A program made the position numbers and the translations under genes. From Sediminicoccus rosea (GTDB lineage: Bacteria; Pseudomonadota; Alphaproteobacteria; Acetobacterales; Acetobacteraceae): DNA of 64,000 nucleotides. Positions 50,973-61,725 of this stretch are shown one piece after another (positions within the stretch are counted from its first letter, which is position 1; each line of letters starts with the position of its first letter). The notes beneath the pieces are model-generated. The model saw only the letters and a program-made list of their open reading frames with translations, was not told where the DNA came from and did no database searches. The stretch spans positions 3,155,501 through 3,219,500 of the forward strand of contig NZ_CP137852.1 of assembly GCF_033547095.1 (NCBI RefSeq). The letters run 5' to 3'.

Positions 50973-52034
50973 TCAGGGCAGCAGCGCCTCCGCCTCCGCC
51001 CAGAGCCGGCGCGTGAGGTCTGCGGCGGGCTCGGCGCGGGCCATGGCGGCCCCCTGCCCTGCCCAGGCCTGCATGCGCGAGAGATCATTGGCGCGGCCCG
51101 CCTCGGCACGCATCGGCGTGGTGAGCACCCGTTGCAGCGGATAGGGCGCGGCGGGCACCGCCTCGAAGGCGCGGGTCGCATCATTGGCGATGCCGCGCGC
51201 GAGGCGGCCGGAGAAGGCGCGGGTCAGCACCGTGTCCTCCGGCGCGGCCGCCGCCAGCCCATCGGCCCAGGCGGGGGCGAGCGCCGTCTCGGGACAGCGC
51301 AGATAGGCGGTGCCGAGTTGCACGGCGCTGGCCCCCAGCGTGAGGGCCGCTGCGATGCCCCGGCCATCCATGATGCCGCCCGCCGCGATCACCGGGACCG
51401 AAAGCGCGTCCGCCAGGCGCGGGACCAGCGCGAAGAGGCCGATGAGCTGCGCCTCCGCCGCCTCCGGCGTGAAGGAGCCGCGATGCCCGCCAGCCTCGGC
51501 ACCCTGGGCGATCACGGCGTCCGCCCCGGCGGCCTCGGCCGCGCGGGCCTCGGCGAGCGTGGTGGCGTTGCAGATCCAGAGGATCCCGCGCGCCTTCAGC
51601 TCGGCCACGAATTCCGGCTCCCAGAGGCCCATGATGGTGGAGACGACGGGCGGCCGCGCCTCCAGCACTGCGTCACACTGGGCCGCGAAGTCCGGCAGGA
51701 AGGGGCCATCGCCCAGCGGCGGCGGCTCGGGGCCGAGCTTGGCCAGCGCGGCCCGCGCCGCCTCCTCCCGCGCGGCGTCGCGCACCGGCGGCGGATCAGG
51801 CGCCCAGAGGTTCACCTGGAAGGCGCCATTGCTGCCGGCGCGGAAGCCCTGCGCCCAGGCGGCGATCTCGGCCGGGCTCATCTGCAGCGCGCCGACACCC
51901 CCCATGCCGCCCCCATTGGCGACGGCCACCCCCAGTGCGACCGGCGAGGCGCTGGCCATGGGGGCCTGGAGAATCGGGACGCGCAGGCCGAAGCGGGCGC
52001 AGAATTGCTGGGCGCGGGTGCGGGCGGAGCTCAT
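50973..52034 (-). CDS. Nitronate monooxygenase family flavoprotein
   Basis: A 353-residue TIM-barrel FMN enzyme of the nitronate monooxygenase (2-nitropropane dioxygenase) family. Visible are [30 protein letters not shown] at the N-terminus, [15 protein letters not shown] (flavin phosphate and active-site His region, about residue 180), [19 protein letters not shown] and [16 protein letters not shown]. It oxidises nitronates such as propionate 3-nitronate to protect the cell. ATG 52034 is chosen because the family N-terminus begins there. It ends 7 nt from the convergent transposase-derived gene and is divergent from glmM. Confidence 0.88.
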   Translation of the reverse strand: MSSARTRAQQFCARFGLRVPILQAPMASASPVALGVAVANGGGMGGVGALQMSPAEIAAWAQGFRAGSNGAFQVNLWAPDPPPVRDAAREEAARAALAKLGPEPPPLGDGPFLPDFAAQCDAVLEARPPVVSTIMGLWEPEFVAELKARGILWICNATTLAEARAAEAAGADAVIAQGAEAGGHRGSFTPEAAEAQLIGLFALVPRLADALSVPVIAAGGIMDGRGIAAALTLGASAVQLGTAYLRCPETALAPAWADGLAAAAPEDTVLTRAFSGRLARGIANDATRAFEAVPAAPYPLQRVLTTPMRAEAGRANDLSRMQAWAGQGAAMARAEPAADLTRRLWAEAEALLP

Positions 52035-52120
52035 GGCCCGAGGCTCGCGCGCCGCCGCGATTGTGTCCATCCGGGCACGGCAGTAGCAATCGCCCCATGA
52101 GCACCCGCAAGGCACCCCGC

Positions 52121-53493
<1,373 letters not shown>

Positions 53494-53497
<4 letters not shown>

Positions 53498-54300
53498 AGG
53501 GCCGCGTCCTCATCTGCGCCGGCTCGGATTCGGGTGGCGGCGCGGGCATCCAGGCCGACATCAAGGCGGTGACGGCACTGGGCGGCTTCGCCATGACGGC
53601 GATCACGGCGCTCACCGCGCAGAACACGCTGGGCGTGCAGGGCGTGGTGGGCGTGGAGCCCGGCTTCATCCGGCAGCAGATGCGCTCCGTGCTGGAAGAT
53701 CTGGGGGCGGATGCGCTCAAGACCGGCATGCTGCATGACGTGGCGACCATCGAGGCGGTCTGCGACGAGATCGCGGCCAGCGCGCCCGGCCTGCCCCTGG
53801 TGGCGGACCCGGTGATGGTCGCCACCTCCGGCAGCCGGCTGCTGGCCGATGATGCGATGGAGACGCTGCGCGCGCGCCTTCTGCCCATCGCCGTCGTCAT
53901 CACGCCCAACATCCCGGAGGCCGAGGCGCTGACGGGCCTTGCCATCCGCGACGAGGCGGGAATGCGCGCGGCGGCCGAGGCGCTGCTCGCCATGGGCGCG
54001 CGCGCCGTGCTGCTGAAGGGCGGCCACCTGGAGGGCGAGGTGCTGGTGGACCTGCTGGTGACGCCCGTGGCGGTGGATCGCTACGAGGATCGCCGCATCG
54101 TCACGCGCCACACCCATGGGACGGGCTGCACGCTCGCTTCCGCCGTGGCGGCGGGGCTGGCGCAGGGCCTGGCGCTCGAGCCCGCGGTGCGCCGCGCGCG
54201 GGCCTATGTGCGCGCGGCCATCCTGCACGCGCCGGGCTATGGCGCGGGGCATGGGCCGCTGGATCACGGCGTGACCGTGGACGCTTCCCGCCTTGGCTGA
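53494..54300 (+). CDS. thiD: Hydroxymethylpyrimidine/phosphomethylpyrimidine kinase
   Basis: A 268-residue ribokinase-fold kinase. The N-terminal [35 protein letters not shown] and the C-terminal anion-hole motif [20 protein letters not shown] are typical of ThiD, which phosphorylates HMP twice in thiamine synthesis. GTG 53494 overlaps the glmM stop (GTGA), so translation is coupled although the pathways differ. No other thi gene is in the window. Confidence 0.93.
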
Positions 54301-55234
54301 CGCGGCCCTCGCGCGGGCGGATCTGGCGGAGCTGCGCAGCCTCGCGCACCTGCCCCTGCCGCTGCTGGCGGTGCCGCTGGGCCTGGGCGGGCTTGGCCTG
54401 GCCTGGCGGCAGGCGGGCTTCGCCTGGGTGGGCGAGCCGCTCATGGCGCTCACGGGGTTCGCCTGGGTGCTGATCCTGGTGCTGCATGCGGCGCGCGCCC
54501 TGCGCCACCCGGAAGCAGCGCTGGCCGATTGGCGCAACCCGGTGCGCTGCGGCTTCGTGGGCGCCGCCTCGATCGGGATGATGCTGACGGCCGCCGCCCT
54601 GCTGCCACATGCGCCGGCGCTGGCGCGCGCGCTGCTTCTGCCGGCCGTGGTGCTGCACCTGGCGATCGGCCTGCTGCTGCTGGCCCGCGTGCTGCGTGGC
54701 GAGGGCAGCCCCGCCATGCTGGTGCCGCCGCTCATGATCCCGCTGGTGGGCAATGTGCTGGCGCCGCTCTTCCTCGTGCCGCTCGGCCTGCCCATGCTGG
54801 GCTGGATGCTCTTCGGCGTCGGCATGCTGCTCTGGCTCGGGCTGCAGCCGTTGCTGCTCGGCCGTCTCTTCGAGGCGGCGCTGCCGCCGCCGATGCGGCC
54901 CTCGCTCGCCATCCTGCTGGCGCCGAGTGCGGTGGGCGCGCTGGCGGTGGATGCGCTGGGCGGGCCGGCGCCGGCCTTCCTGGCGCTCTACGGCCTCGCC
55001 GCCTTCACCTTCGCGCTGCTGCTGATGGTGCTGCGGCCCATGCTGGGGGCCGGCTTCAGCATCGGCTACTGGGGCTTCACCTTCCCGCTCGCCGCCTTCA
55101 CCACCGCCACCATGAAGGTGGCGCCGGGGCTGGTCGGCTGGGGCATGCTGGGCTTCGCCACGCTGGCCATCGGCGCCATCGCGCTCGCCACGCTGCGCCT
55201 CGCCATCCAGGGCGCGCTGTTGCGCCCGCATTGA
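54293..55234 (+). CDS. TDT/SLAC1-family membrane transporter (TehA-like)
   Basis: A 313-residue protein with about ten hydrophobic helices and the TehA/SLAC1 fold pattern (short helices, AAxxLPHAPA, LVPPLMIPLVGNVLAP, GYWGFTFPLAAFTTATMK near residue 245). Members are anion channels or dicarboxylate/tellurite-related transporters. The FTFPLAAFTTA stretch holds the gate Phe region of SLAC1. The start is TTG 54293, overlapping thiD by 8 nt. Substrate unknown. Confidence 0.82.
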   Translation: MADAALARADLAELRSLAHLPLPLLAVPLGLGGLGLAWRQAGFAWVGEPLMALTGFAWVLILVLHAARALRHPEAALADWRNPVRCGFVGAASIGMMLTAAALLPHAPALARALLLPAVVLHLAIGLLLLARVLRGEGSPAMLVPPLMIPLVGNVLAPLFLVPLGLPMLGWMLFGVGMLLWLGLQPLLLGRLFEAALPPPMRPSLAILLAPSAVGALAVDALGGPAPAFLALYGLAAFTFALLLMVLRPMLGAGFSIGYWGFTFPLAAFTTATMKVAPGLVGWGMLGFATLAIGAIALATLRLAIQGALLRPH

Positions 55235-55247
55235 GAAGGACAACGCG

Positions 55248-55727
55248 ATGACCCGGATCCTGCGTGCCATGCCCCGAATGGCCACCCCCGAGAGCATCGC
55301 GCCCTATGGCACGCTGATCGAACCCACCGAGGATGGCAGCCCCTTCGGCGCCGAGGATGCCGAGCTTGACCTGACGCAGGGCACGCCGCGCCTCTACATC
55401 ATGCGGCTGCGCCAGCGCCCGCTGCTGATCCGCGGCATCACGCGGCATGGCCGTGTCACGCAATGCCTCGCCAGCATGAAGGGCGAGGAGTGGTTCATCG
55501 GGCTCGCCGAGGCGGGCGACGCGCCGGAGCCGGAGGAGATCCGGGTGTTCCGCATGGGCGGCGACGTGGCGCTCGCACTCCATGCCGGCACCTGGCATGC
55601 CGGGCCCTTCTTCACCGCGCCCTCGGTGGATTTCCTCAACCTCGAACTCACCGACACGAATGAGACGGATCACGAGACCCTGCGCCTCGAGGAGGCGCAT
55701 GGCGCGGTGATCGAGATCCTCGCGTGA
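55248..55727 (+). CDS. allA: Ureidoglycolate lyase (AllA-like)
   Basis: A 159-residue cupin-fold protein of the ureidoglycolate lyase family. The start PESIAPYGTLIEPTEDG, ITRHGRVTQCLASMKGEEWFIGLA and HAGTWHAGPFFTAPSVDFLNLEL match AllA, which splits ureidoglycolate into glyoxylate and urea in allantoin degradation. No other purine-catabolic gene is next to it, so it may act on a related ureido acid. AGAAGGA precedes the ATG. It lies 13 nt after the TDT transporter gene, so they may share a transcript and the transporter could carry a product such as glyoxylate; this is inference. Confidence 0.82.
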   Translation: MTRILRAMPRMATPESIAPYGTLIEPTEDGSPFGAEDAELDLTQGTPRLYIMRLRQRPLLIRGITRHGRVTQCLASMKGEEWFIGLAEAGDAPEPEEIRVFRMGGDVALALHAGTWHAGPFFTAPSVDFLNLELTDTNETDHETLRLEEAHGAVIEILA

Positions 55728-55831
55728 TGCCGGCCCGGGGCTGCACACGCAGCCCCGGGCTTCCCGCACCTGCGTATTGTCCGAAGTTGCGCGCCCGCGC
55801 CACTTCCGCTTCATTGATACAAGCTGTTGAT

Positions 55832-55849
55832 TTCACACGATTTTGTGAA
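55832..55849. promoter_or_regulatory. Perfect palindrome upstream of the TonB-dependent receptor gene
   Basis: TTCACA-N6-TGTGAA, two perfect 6-nt arms, 35 nt before the receptor start and within an AT-rich stretch (55800-55880). It is the mirror arrangement of a CRP site (TGTGA-N6-TCACA), so it is not a standard CRP box. It is a candidate operator for a dimeric regulator. Confidence 0.45.
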
Positions 55850-55883
55850 GACATCTACAGCTTTACCGATGAAGAGGTGAAGA

Positions 55884-57959
55884 GTGGTGCACATATTGGC
55901 GCTGTTGCTCCTTCTCGTGCTGCCGGTTCAGGCGCGGGCGGTCGAGGCGGAGATCGAGGATGTGGTGGTGAACTCTGCGCGCCACGTCACGGCGCGGGAG
56001 AGCATCCCGGCCAGCACGGGCGCCAGCACCACGACGATGGACCGCGAGACGATCGAGCGCATGCCGCAGGGCAATGCGGCCTCGCTCAACCAGATCCTGC
56101 TGCAGGCGCCGGGCGTGGTGCAGGAAGCGCAGGGCGACCTGCATGTGCGCGGCGACCACCGCAACCTGCAATACCGCATCAATGGCGTGACCCTGCCCGA
56201 GGCGATCAGCGGCTTCGGCCAGATGTTCGACGCGCGGGCCCTGCGCTCCGTCTCGCTGCTGACGGGCGCGCTGCCGGCGCAATATGGCTACCGCACGGCG
56301 GGCATCGTGGAACTCACACTGCGCTCGGGCATCACCGACCCGGGTGGCAGCGTGGGAATCTATGGCGGCAGCTTCGGCACGGTGCAGCCCGCCCTCGCCT
56401 ATGGCGGTGCCATCGGCCCCTTCGAGTATTTCCTCACGGGCAACTACCTGCAGAGCCAACGTGGCTTCGAGAACCCGACGGCGGCGCGGGATTCCATCAA
56501 CAACGACACGCAGCAGATCCGCGGCATCGCGAATTTCGGCTACCAGCTCGACGACTTCACGCGCATCGCGGTGATCGGCGCCACCAACCAGTCGCGCTAC
56601 CAGGTGCCCAATGTCCCGGGGCAGCCGCCGCAATTCACCGCCTTCGGACAGGAGCTCTACGAAAGTGCCGCGCTGCGCGCGCGGCAATGGCAGCGCTCCA
56701 GCTTCGGCGTGCTGGCGGTGCAGCACGCCCGCGACACCTGGGACCTCCAGGTGGCGGGCTTCCTGCGGCAGAGCTCCATCAACTACCTGCCCGACCTGGT
56801 GGGCGAGATGATCTTCAACGGCGCGGCAGCCGAGACGCGCAAGCGCAACACCACGATGGGCCTGCAGGTGGACGGCGTCTGGCGCGCCGCCACGAACCAC
56901 ACGATCCGCATGGGGCTCTATGCCTCGCGCGACGTGACGCAGAACGTCAGCAACTCGACGGTGCTGCCGCTCGGCGCGGATGGCGCGGCGCTGGATCAGC
57001 CCTTCACCATCCAGGAGCGCGGGCGCATCCAGGGCCAGCTCTACGGCCTCTATGCGCAGGACGAGTGGCGCATCACGGATGCGCTGACCTTCAACTATGG
57101 CGCGCGCTTCGACGTGATGCGCCAGCAGGTGGAGGCGAGCCAGCTCAGCCCGCGCGCCAACCTCGTCTGGCGCGCGAGCGAGGCGACCACCCTCTCCATC
57201 GGCTATGCGCGCTACTTCACGCCGCCGCCCTCCGAGCTGCTGACGGCGCCGGCGCTGGCGCTCTACGCCAACACCACGCTGGCGCCCGAGGTGCCGATCG
57301 CCTCGGCGCCCCGGCCGGAACGAGCGAATTACTACAACATCGCGATCCGCCAGCAGCTCGCCCCCAACTGGCAGGTCGGCGCGGATGCCTTCTACCGGGA
57401 CGTGCAGGACATGCAGGACCTTGGCCAGTTCGGCAGCGCCTACATCTTCTCGCCCTACAATTACCGCGTGGGCCGGGTCTATGGCGTGGAGCTGACAACG
57501 AGCTACCGGGACGGGCCCTGGCTCGCCTATGCGAACCTGACGCTCTCCCGCTCCGAAGGGCGCGGCCTCGTCTCCAACCAGTATTTCTGGAGTGCCGCCG
57601 AGCTCGCGCAGGTGGAGAGCAAGTTCGTGCGGACGGATCACGACCAGCTCATCACCGGCTCGGCCGGCGTGAGCTGGCGCGGCTGGGAAGGGGGCACGCT
57701 CTCGGGCACGCTGGTCTATGGCAGCGGCATGCGGCGCGGCTTCGCCAACAGCGAGTCGGTGACACCCTATGCGACGGTGAATCTCGGCCTCGCCCAGCAA
57801 TTCACGACGGTGGATGGCGGCACCTGGACCGCGCGGCTCGACCTCGTGAACCTGGCCGACCGTTCCTACCAGCTGCGCGACGGCACGGGCATCGGCGTGG
57901 GGGCGCCGCAATACGGCATGCGGCGCGGCATCTTCGCAGGGCTGAGCCGGGCGCTGTAA
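55884..57959 (+). CDS. TonB-dependent outer-membrane receptor
   Basis: A 691-residue receptor with signal peptide (VHILALLLLLVLPVQARA). The plug domain (about 25-140) includes DVVVNSAR, NQILLQAPGVVQEAQGDLHVRGDHRNLQYRINGV and GYRTAGIVELTLRSG. A 22-strand-type barrel follows, with FNYGARFDVMRQQVEA, SPRANLVWRASEATTLSIGYARYF and LVNLADRSYQLRDGTGIGVGAPQYG. The last residue is Leu rather than the usual aromatic residue. Two adjacent GTG codons (55884, 55887) serve as start. No TonB/ExbBD or periplasmic transporter genes are adjacent, so the ligand (siderophore, cobalamin, sugar or other) is unknown. Confidence 0.88.
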   Translation: MVHILALLLLLVLPVQARAVEAEIEDVVVNSARHVTARESIPASTGASTTTMDRETIERMPQGNAASLNQILLQAPGVVQEAQGDLHVRGDHRNLQYRINGVTLPEAISGFGQMFDARALRSVSLLTGALPAQYGYRTAGIVELTLRSGITDPGGSVGIYGGSFGTVQPALAYGGAIGPFEYFLTGNYLQSQRGFENPTAARDSINNDTQQIRGIANFGYQLDDFTRIAVIGATNQSRYQVPNVPGQPPQFTAFGQELYESAALRARQWQRSSFGVLAVQHARDTWDLQVAGFLRQSSINYLPDLVGEMIFNGAAAETRKRNTTMGLQVDGVWRAATNHTIRMGLYASRDVTQNVSNSTVLPLGADGAALDQPFTIQERGRIQGQLYGLYAQDEWRITDALTFNYGARFDVMRQQVEASQLSPRANLVWRASEATTLSIGYARYFTPPPSELLTAPALALYANTTLAPEVPIASAPRPERANYYNIAIRQQLAPNWQVGADAFYRDVQDMQDLGQFGSAYIFSPYNYRVGRVYGVELTTSYRDGPWLAYANLTLSRSEGRGLVSNQYFWSAAELAQVESKFVRTDHDQLITGSAGVSWRGWEGGTLSGTLVYGSGMRRGFANSESVTPYATVNLGLAQQFTTVDGGTWTARLDLVNLADRSYQLRDGTGIGVGAPQYGMRRGIFAGLSRAL

Positions 57960-57964
57960 CCGGG

Positions 57965-58810
57965 TTAGGGGCGGGCGGCGGGCGTGATGGTGAGGCTCAT
58001 GCTCACCGCGGGCGCGGCCGCTGGCGCGGGGTCGGCCGGTGGCGCGGCGGGCGCGGCCCCCGGGTCATCCAGGGTGGAAAGCCCCTCCCCCTCCGCATTG
58101 CTGCGGCCGAGCTGGGCATCGCGCCGCTGGCGCACCACGCTGCGCAGCCGCGCGTAGTAGTCCAGGCTCTCGCTCCGCAGCGCGTCCAGGGTCTCGATGT
58201 TCTCGGCGCGGAGATCGAGGCCGCCCAGCGCGCCGCGGCCCACGCCCAGAAGCTGGGAGAGCGCGGCCGAGGTGGTGGCGCCGGTGACGAGGCCGACCGG
58301 GCTCGCCAGCGCATCCACGCCATCGCCCACCGCATCGCGCACCGTGGTCGGGCCGAAGACGGGCAGCATCAGGAAGGGTCCGTCCGGCACGCCCCAGGCA
58401 TGCAGCGTCTGGCCGAAATCGCCGGTCCGCCGCTCGATGCCCGAGGCGGTGGCGACGTCGAAGAGGCCGAGGCCGCCCGCCGTGGAGTTGATGTAGAAGC
58501 GCATCAGCGTGTGGCCGGCATCCAGCAGCCGGCCCTGCAGCAGGTTGTTGGCGAGGATCACCGGCTCATTCAGGTTGCGCAGGAAGTTGCGCAGCGCGGT
58601 GCGCATGGGCGCGGGCACGGTGTCGCGATAGGCCTCGGCCGCCGGGCGGATGATGTTCTCGTCGAGGGCGGTGTTGAACTCGAGGACGGCCCGGTTCGAT
58701 GCCTCGAAGGGGTCGGAGGGGTCGCTGCCGGGGGGGCCTTGGGTGGCGCAACCGGCCAGCAGGCCAGCCAGCAGGACCAGGGGCAGGGCCGCGGAGAGGA
58801 TGGGCTTCAC
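57965..58810 (-). CDS. mlaA: MlaA/VacJ family outer-membrane lipoprotein
   Basis: A 281-residue lipoprotein with lipobox LLAGC (Cys about residue 21). The MlaA core DPFEASNRAVLEFNTALDENIIRPAAEAYRDTVP, FLRNLNEPVILANNLLQG, FYINSTAGGLGLFDVA and FGQTLHAWGVPDGPFLMLPVFGPTTVRDAVG is complete. A disordered Ala/Pro-rich tail of about 45 residues follows, which is unusual. MlaA removes phospholipid from the outer leaflet and works with the Mla pathway. It is divergent from hpnI with 45 nt between, linking lipid transport and hopanoid modification by position only. Confidence 0.9.
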   Translation of the reverse strand: MKPILSAALPLVLLAGLLAGCATQGPPGSDPSDPFEASNRAVLEFNTALDENIIRPAAEAYRDTVPAPMRTALRNFLRNLNEPVILANNLLQGRLLDAGHTLMRFYINSTAGGLGLFDVATASGIERRTGDFGQTLHAWGVPDGPFLMLPVFGPTTVRDAVGDGVDALASPVGLVTGATTSAALSQLLGVGRGALGGLDLRAENIETLDALRSESLDYYARLRSVVRQRRDAQLGRSNAEGEGLSTLDDPGAAPAAPPADPAPAAAPAVSMSLTITPAARP

Positions 58811-58855
58811 CCCCCTACTCTACCCGCCCCCCGGCGGCCGCGCGATAGTGCGCGG

Positions 58856-60001
58856 GTGACGTTGTATTTCGCCCTCTTGCCCTTTCTGCTCGCGCTGGCG
58901 GGCGCCGCGCAGGCGCTGCTGGCCAGCCGCGCCCTCCGCCGGCTGGCCGCGACGCGCCCGCCCGAAGGCCCTTGCCTGCCGGCGAGCCTGCTCAAGCCGC
59001 TGCATGGCGACGAGCCGGGCCTCGCCGAAAACCTCGCCGCCTGCCTGGCGCAGCGCCATGCCGCGCCCTTCGAGGTGGTCTTCGGCGCGGCCGACCCTGG
59101 CGATGCGGCGCTGCCGGTGGCCGCGGCCGCCATCGCGGCAAGCGCCACGCCGGCGCGGATCATGAGCGGGGGCGCGGTGCTGGGGGCGAACCGCAAGGTT
59201 TCGCAGTTGGTGCATCTCGCCGCCGTCGCGCGGCACGAGGCGCTGGTGGTGAGCGATGCCGACATGCGCTGCCCGCCCGAATGGCTGACGGCGGTGACGG
59301 CGCCACTGGCCATGCCGGGGGTGGGCCTCGTCACCTGCCTCTACCGCGGCGAGCCGGCCGATGGCGCGGCCTGGTCGCGCCTCGCGGCGCTCGGCATCGA
59401 CTGGCACTTCCTGCCCAATGCCGCGCTGGGCGAGGCGATGGGCAAGGCCGAGGGCTGCTATGGCGCGACCATGGCGCTTTCGCGCGCCACCCTGGCGCGG
59501 ATCGGCGGGTTCGAGCCGCTGCTGCCGCTGCTGGCCGATGATCATGCGCTGGGGGCGGCGGTGCGGGCGGCGGGGCTGAAGGTGGTGGTTTCGCCGGTCA
59601 TTCCGGCTCATGTCATGTCTGAGAAAAGCCTTTCATCACTCTGGAATCATGAGGTTCGCTGGGCACGCACGGTGCGCCTGCTGAACCCGGCCGGCTATGC
59701 GGGGCTGGCGCTGACGCACCCCCTGGCCTGGGCGCTGATGGCGCTGGCCATCGCCCCGGGCACGCTCACGCTCGTGGGCGTGGCGCTGGTGCTGGCCGCG
59801 CGGCTCGCCCTGGCGCGCGGGGTGGATGGTGCGCTCGGCGTCGCGGGGGGCTGGCGACGCTGGGCCTGGCTGCCCCTGCGGGACCTGCTGTCGGCCGCGG
59901 TCTGGGTGGCGGGGCTTCGGGCGGGCGGCGTGGTCTGGGGCGCGCAGCGCTACCGTCTTGGCGCGGATGGCCGGATGGTGGAAACCGGCCGCACGCCATG
60001 A
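58856..60001 (+). CDS. hpnI: HpnI, hopanoid-associated glycosyltransferase
   Basis: A 381-residue membrane GT2 enzyme of the ceramide glucosyltransferase type. An N-terminal helix (LYFALLPFLLALAGAAQALL) precedes SLLKPLHGDEPGLAENL, the metal motif VVSDADMRCPPEW, EGCYGATMALSRATLARIGGFEPL and the WNHEVRWARTVRL motif. Further helices lie at about residues 280-330. HpnI transfers GlcNAc to bacteriohopanetetrol in characterised strains; the deacetylase HpnK encoded next (4-nt overlap) would give the glucosamine form. GTG 58856 is chosen because it starts the N-terminal helix directly after the divergent mlaA region. Confidence 0.85.
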   Translation: MTLYFALLPFLLALAGAAQALLASRALRRLAATRPPEGPCLPASLLKPLHGDEPGLAENLAACLAQRHAAPFEVVFGAADPGDAALPVAAAAIAASATPARIMSGGAVLGANRKVSQLVHLAAVARHEALVVSDADMRCPPEWLTAVTAPLAMPGVGLVTCLYRGEPADGAAWSRLAALGIDWHFLPNAALGEAMGKAEGCYGATMALSRATLARIGGFEPLLPLLADDHALGAAVRAAGLKVVVSPVIPAHVMSEKSLSSLWNHEVRWARTVRLLNPAGYAGLALTHPLAWALMALAIAPGTLTLVGVALVLAARLALARGVDGALGVAGGWRRWAWLPLRDLLSAAVWVAGLRAGGVVWGAQRYRLGADGRMVETGRTP

Positions 60002-60858
60002 AACGCCTGATCTTCACCGCCGACGATCTCGGCCTCGCCCCCGAGACCAACGAGGCCATCGAGCGCGCCCATCGCGAGGGCGTGCTGACCGCGGCCAGCC
60101 TCATGGTGGGCGAGGCCGGCTTCGAGGAGGGGGTGCGCGTCGCCCGCGCCAATCCGGGCCTGGCCGTGGGCCTGCACCTCACGCTGACCGATGGCGTTCC
60201 GGTGCTGCCGGCGGCGCAGATCCCGGGGCTGACCCAGAAGAACGGCCGCTTCCGGGACGACATGGCCGCGCTTGGCCTGCTGCTGGCGCTCTCGCCCGTG
60301 GCGCGCGCGGAACTCGCGGCCGAGGTGGCGGCGCAGGTGGAGCGCTTCATGGCCACCGGCCTCGGCTGCGACCATGTGAACGCGCACAAGCACTACCACC
60401 TGCACCCGCTGATCGCGGCGGCACTGATGCAGGCGGCGGCGGGTGCGGGGGTACGCTGCATCCGCCTGCCCTGGGAGCCGCAGGCGCTGGTGCGCGCGGT
60501 GGACCCGGCCAGCCCGCGCACGGCGGAATGGGCGCTCGGGCCCTGGTGCCGCACGCTGCGGCGGCGGGCGCTGAACTGGAACCTGATGGCGCCCGACCGC
60601 GTGGTGGGCCTCGCCTGGTCCGGGCATTTCGGCACGGCGCGGCTGCGGGGCGTGCTGCCGCGCCTGCCGGATGGCGTGACGGAGCTCTATTTCCACCCTG
60701 CCGTGGCGGGCGGATTCCCGGGCAGCGCGGCCGGCTACGACTATACGGGCGAGCTGGCGGCCCTGTGCGACCCAGCCGTGGGCGAGGCGCTGGCCGGCGT
60801 CGAACGCGGCGGCTACGCGGCCATGCTCTTGCCGAAACCGCTTCCCCCCCTCAGTTGA
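59998..60858 (+). CDS. hpnK: HpnK, hopanoid-associated ChbG-type sugar deacetylase
   Basis: A 286-residue protein of the YdjC/ChbG deacetylase family. It opens with RLIFTADDLGLAPETNEAIERAHREGVLTAASLMV (Asp pair as metal/catalytic site). The GLHLTLTDG motif (His about residue 60) and HVNAHKHYHLHP (about 125) complete the site. HpnK removes the acetyl group from GlcNAc-hopanoid. The start overlaps hpnI by 4 nt. The radical-SAM gene hpnJ, often found with these genes and needed for the cyclitol ether form, does not occur here. Confidence 0.87.
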   Translation: MKRLIFTADDLGLAPETNEAIERAHREGVLTAASLMVGEAGFEEGVRVARANPGLAVGLHLTLTDGVPVLPAAQIPGLTQKNGRFRDDMAALGLLLALSPVARAELAAEVAAQVERFMATGLGCDHVNAHKHYHLHPLIAAALMQAAAGAGVRCIRLPWEPQALVRAVDPASPRTAEWALGPWCRTLRRRALNWNLMAPDRVVGLAWSGHFGTARLRGVLPRLPDGVTELYFHPAVAGGFPGSAAGYDYTGELAALCDPAVGEALAGVERGGYAAMLLPKPLPPLS

Positions 60859-60888
60859 GGCGCTGGTCTTCCCCGCACGAGGTTCCCT

Positions 60889-61665
60889 TTGCTCCCGATC
60901 CGCCAGGATATCCCCCGCCGCGCCCTTGTGACGGGCGGGGCCAAGCGGCTTGGCCGCGCCATCTGCCTGGCCCTGGCCGAAGCCGGCTTCGACATCGCGA
61001 TCCACTACAACAGCTCGGCCGCCGAGGCGGAGGCACTGGCGGAGGAGATCCGCGCCTGGGGGCGCCAGGCCACCACGGTCCAGGCCGACCTGATGCGGGA
61101 GGCCGAGGTGGGTAGCTTGGTGGCCCGCGCCACCGGGGCGCTCGGGCCGCTCGGGGTGCTGGTCAACAATGCCAGCACCTTCGAGCGCGATGAGTGGCAC
61201 GACGCGACGCGCGAGAGCTGGGACCTCCACATCGAGCCCAACCTGCGCGCGCCCTTCCGGCTGATGCAGGATTTCGCCCGGGCGCTGACCGCGCCGCAGC
61301 ATGGCGTGATCCTCAACATGCTCGACCAGCGGGTGATGTCGCTGACGCCGCATTTCGTGAGCTACACCGTCTCCAAGGCTGGGCTCTGGGCGCTGACGCA
61401 GCAGATGGCCCTGGCGCTGGCGCCGCGCATCCGCGTGGTGGGCATCGGCCCGGGCCCTGCCCTGCCGAGTCCGCGCCAGAGCCAGGCGCAGTTCGAGCGC
61501 CAATGCGCCTCGGTCCCGCTCGCACGCGGCACCTCGCCGGCGGAGATCGCGGCGGCGGTCATGGCGCTGCTCAGCCTCTCCTCCGTGACCGGGCAGGTGA
61601 TCCATCTGGATGGCGGGCAGCACCTGCAATGGTCGCCGGCCGGCGGGGCGGCGCCTGAGGAATAG
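60889..61665 (+). CDS. FolM-like short-chain dehydrogenase (pteridine reductase type)
   Basis: A 258-residue SDR. The coenzyme motif reads TGGAKRLGRA, the TGxxxRxG variant typical of NADPH-dependent pteridine reductases (PTR1/FolM) rather than the common TGxxxGxG. The NNAS motif (residues about 88-91) and the SYTVSKAG Tyr-Lys pair are present, as is the C-terminal GQVIHLDGGQHL. It lies 60 nt before folB, so reduction of dihydropterins or dihydromonapterin is a good inference. The start is TTG 60889 with GAGG 7 nt upstream. Confidence 0.78.
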   Translation: MLPIRQDIPRRALVTGGAKRLGRAICLALAEAGFDIAIHYNSSAAEAEALAEEIRAWGRQATTVQADLMREAEVGSLVARATGALGPLGVLVNNASTFERDEWHDATRESWDLHIEPNLRAPFRLMQDFARALTAPQHGVILNMLDQRVMSLTPHFVSYTVSKAGLWALTQQMALALAPRIRVVGIGPGPALPSPRQSQAQFERQCASVPLARGTSPAEIAAAVMALLSLSSVTGQVIHLDGGQHLQWSPAGGAAPEE

Positions 61666-61725
61666 GCGGGCGGCGCCCTTGGTGCTACGTCGCCTTCTCG
61701 ATCAATCGGATGCCGACAGCCCCGC

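Noticed and set aside
55832-55849. CRP or FNR binding site
   Set aside because: The half-sites are in the opposite orientation to TGTGA-N6-TCACA and do not match TTGAT-N4-ATCAA.
55724-58855. Long plus-strand frame in front of hpnI
   Set aside because: It is the alternative frame of the TonB-dependent receptor and of antisense mlaA; only the part from GTG 58856 has glycosyltransferase motifs.
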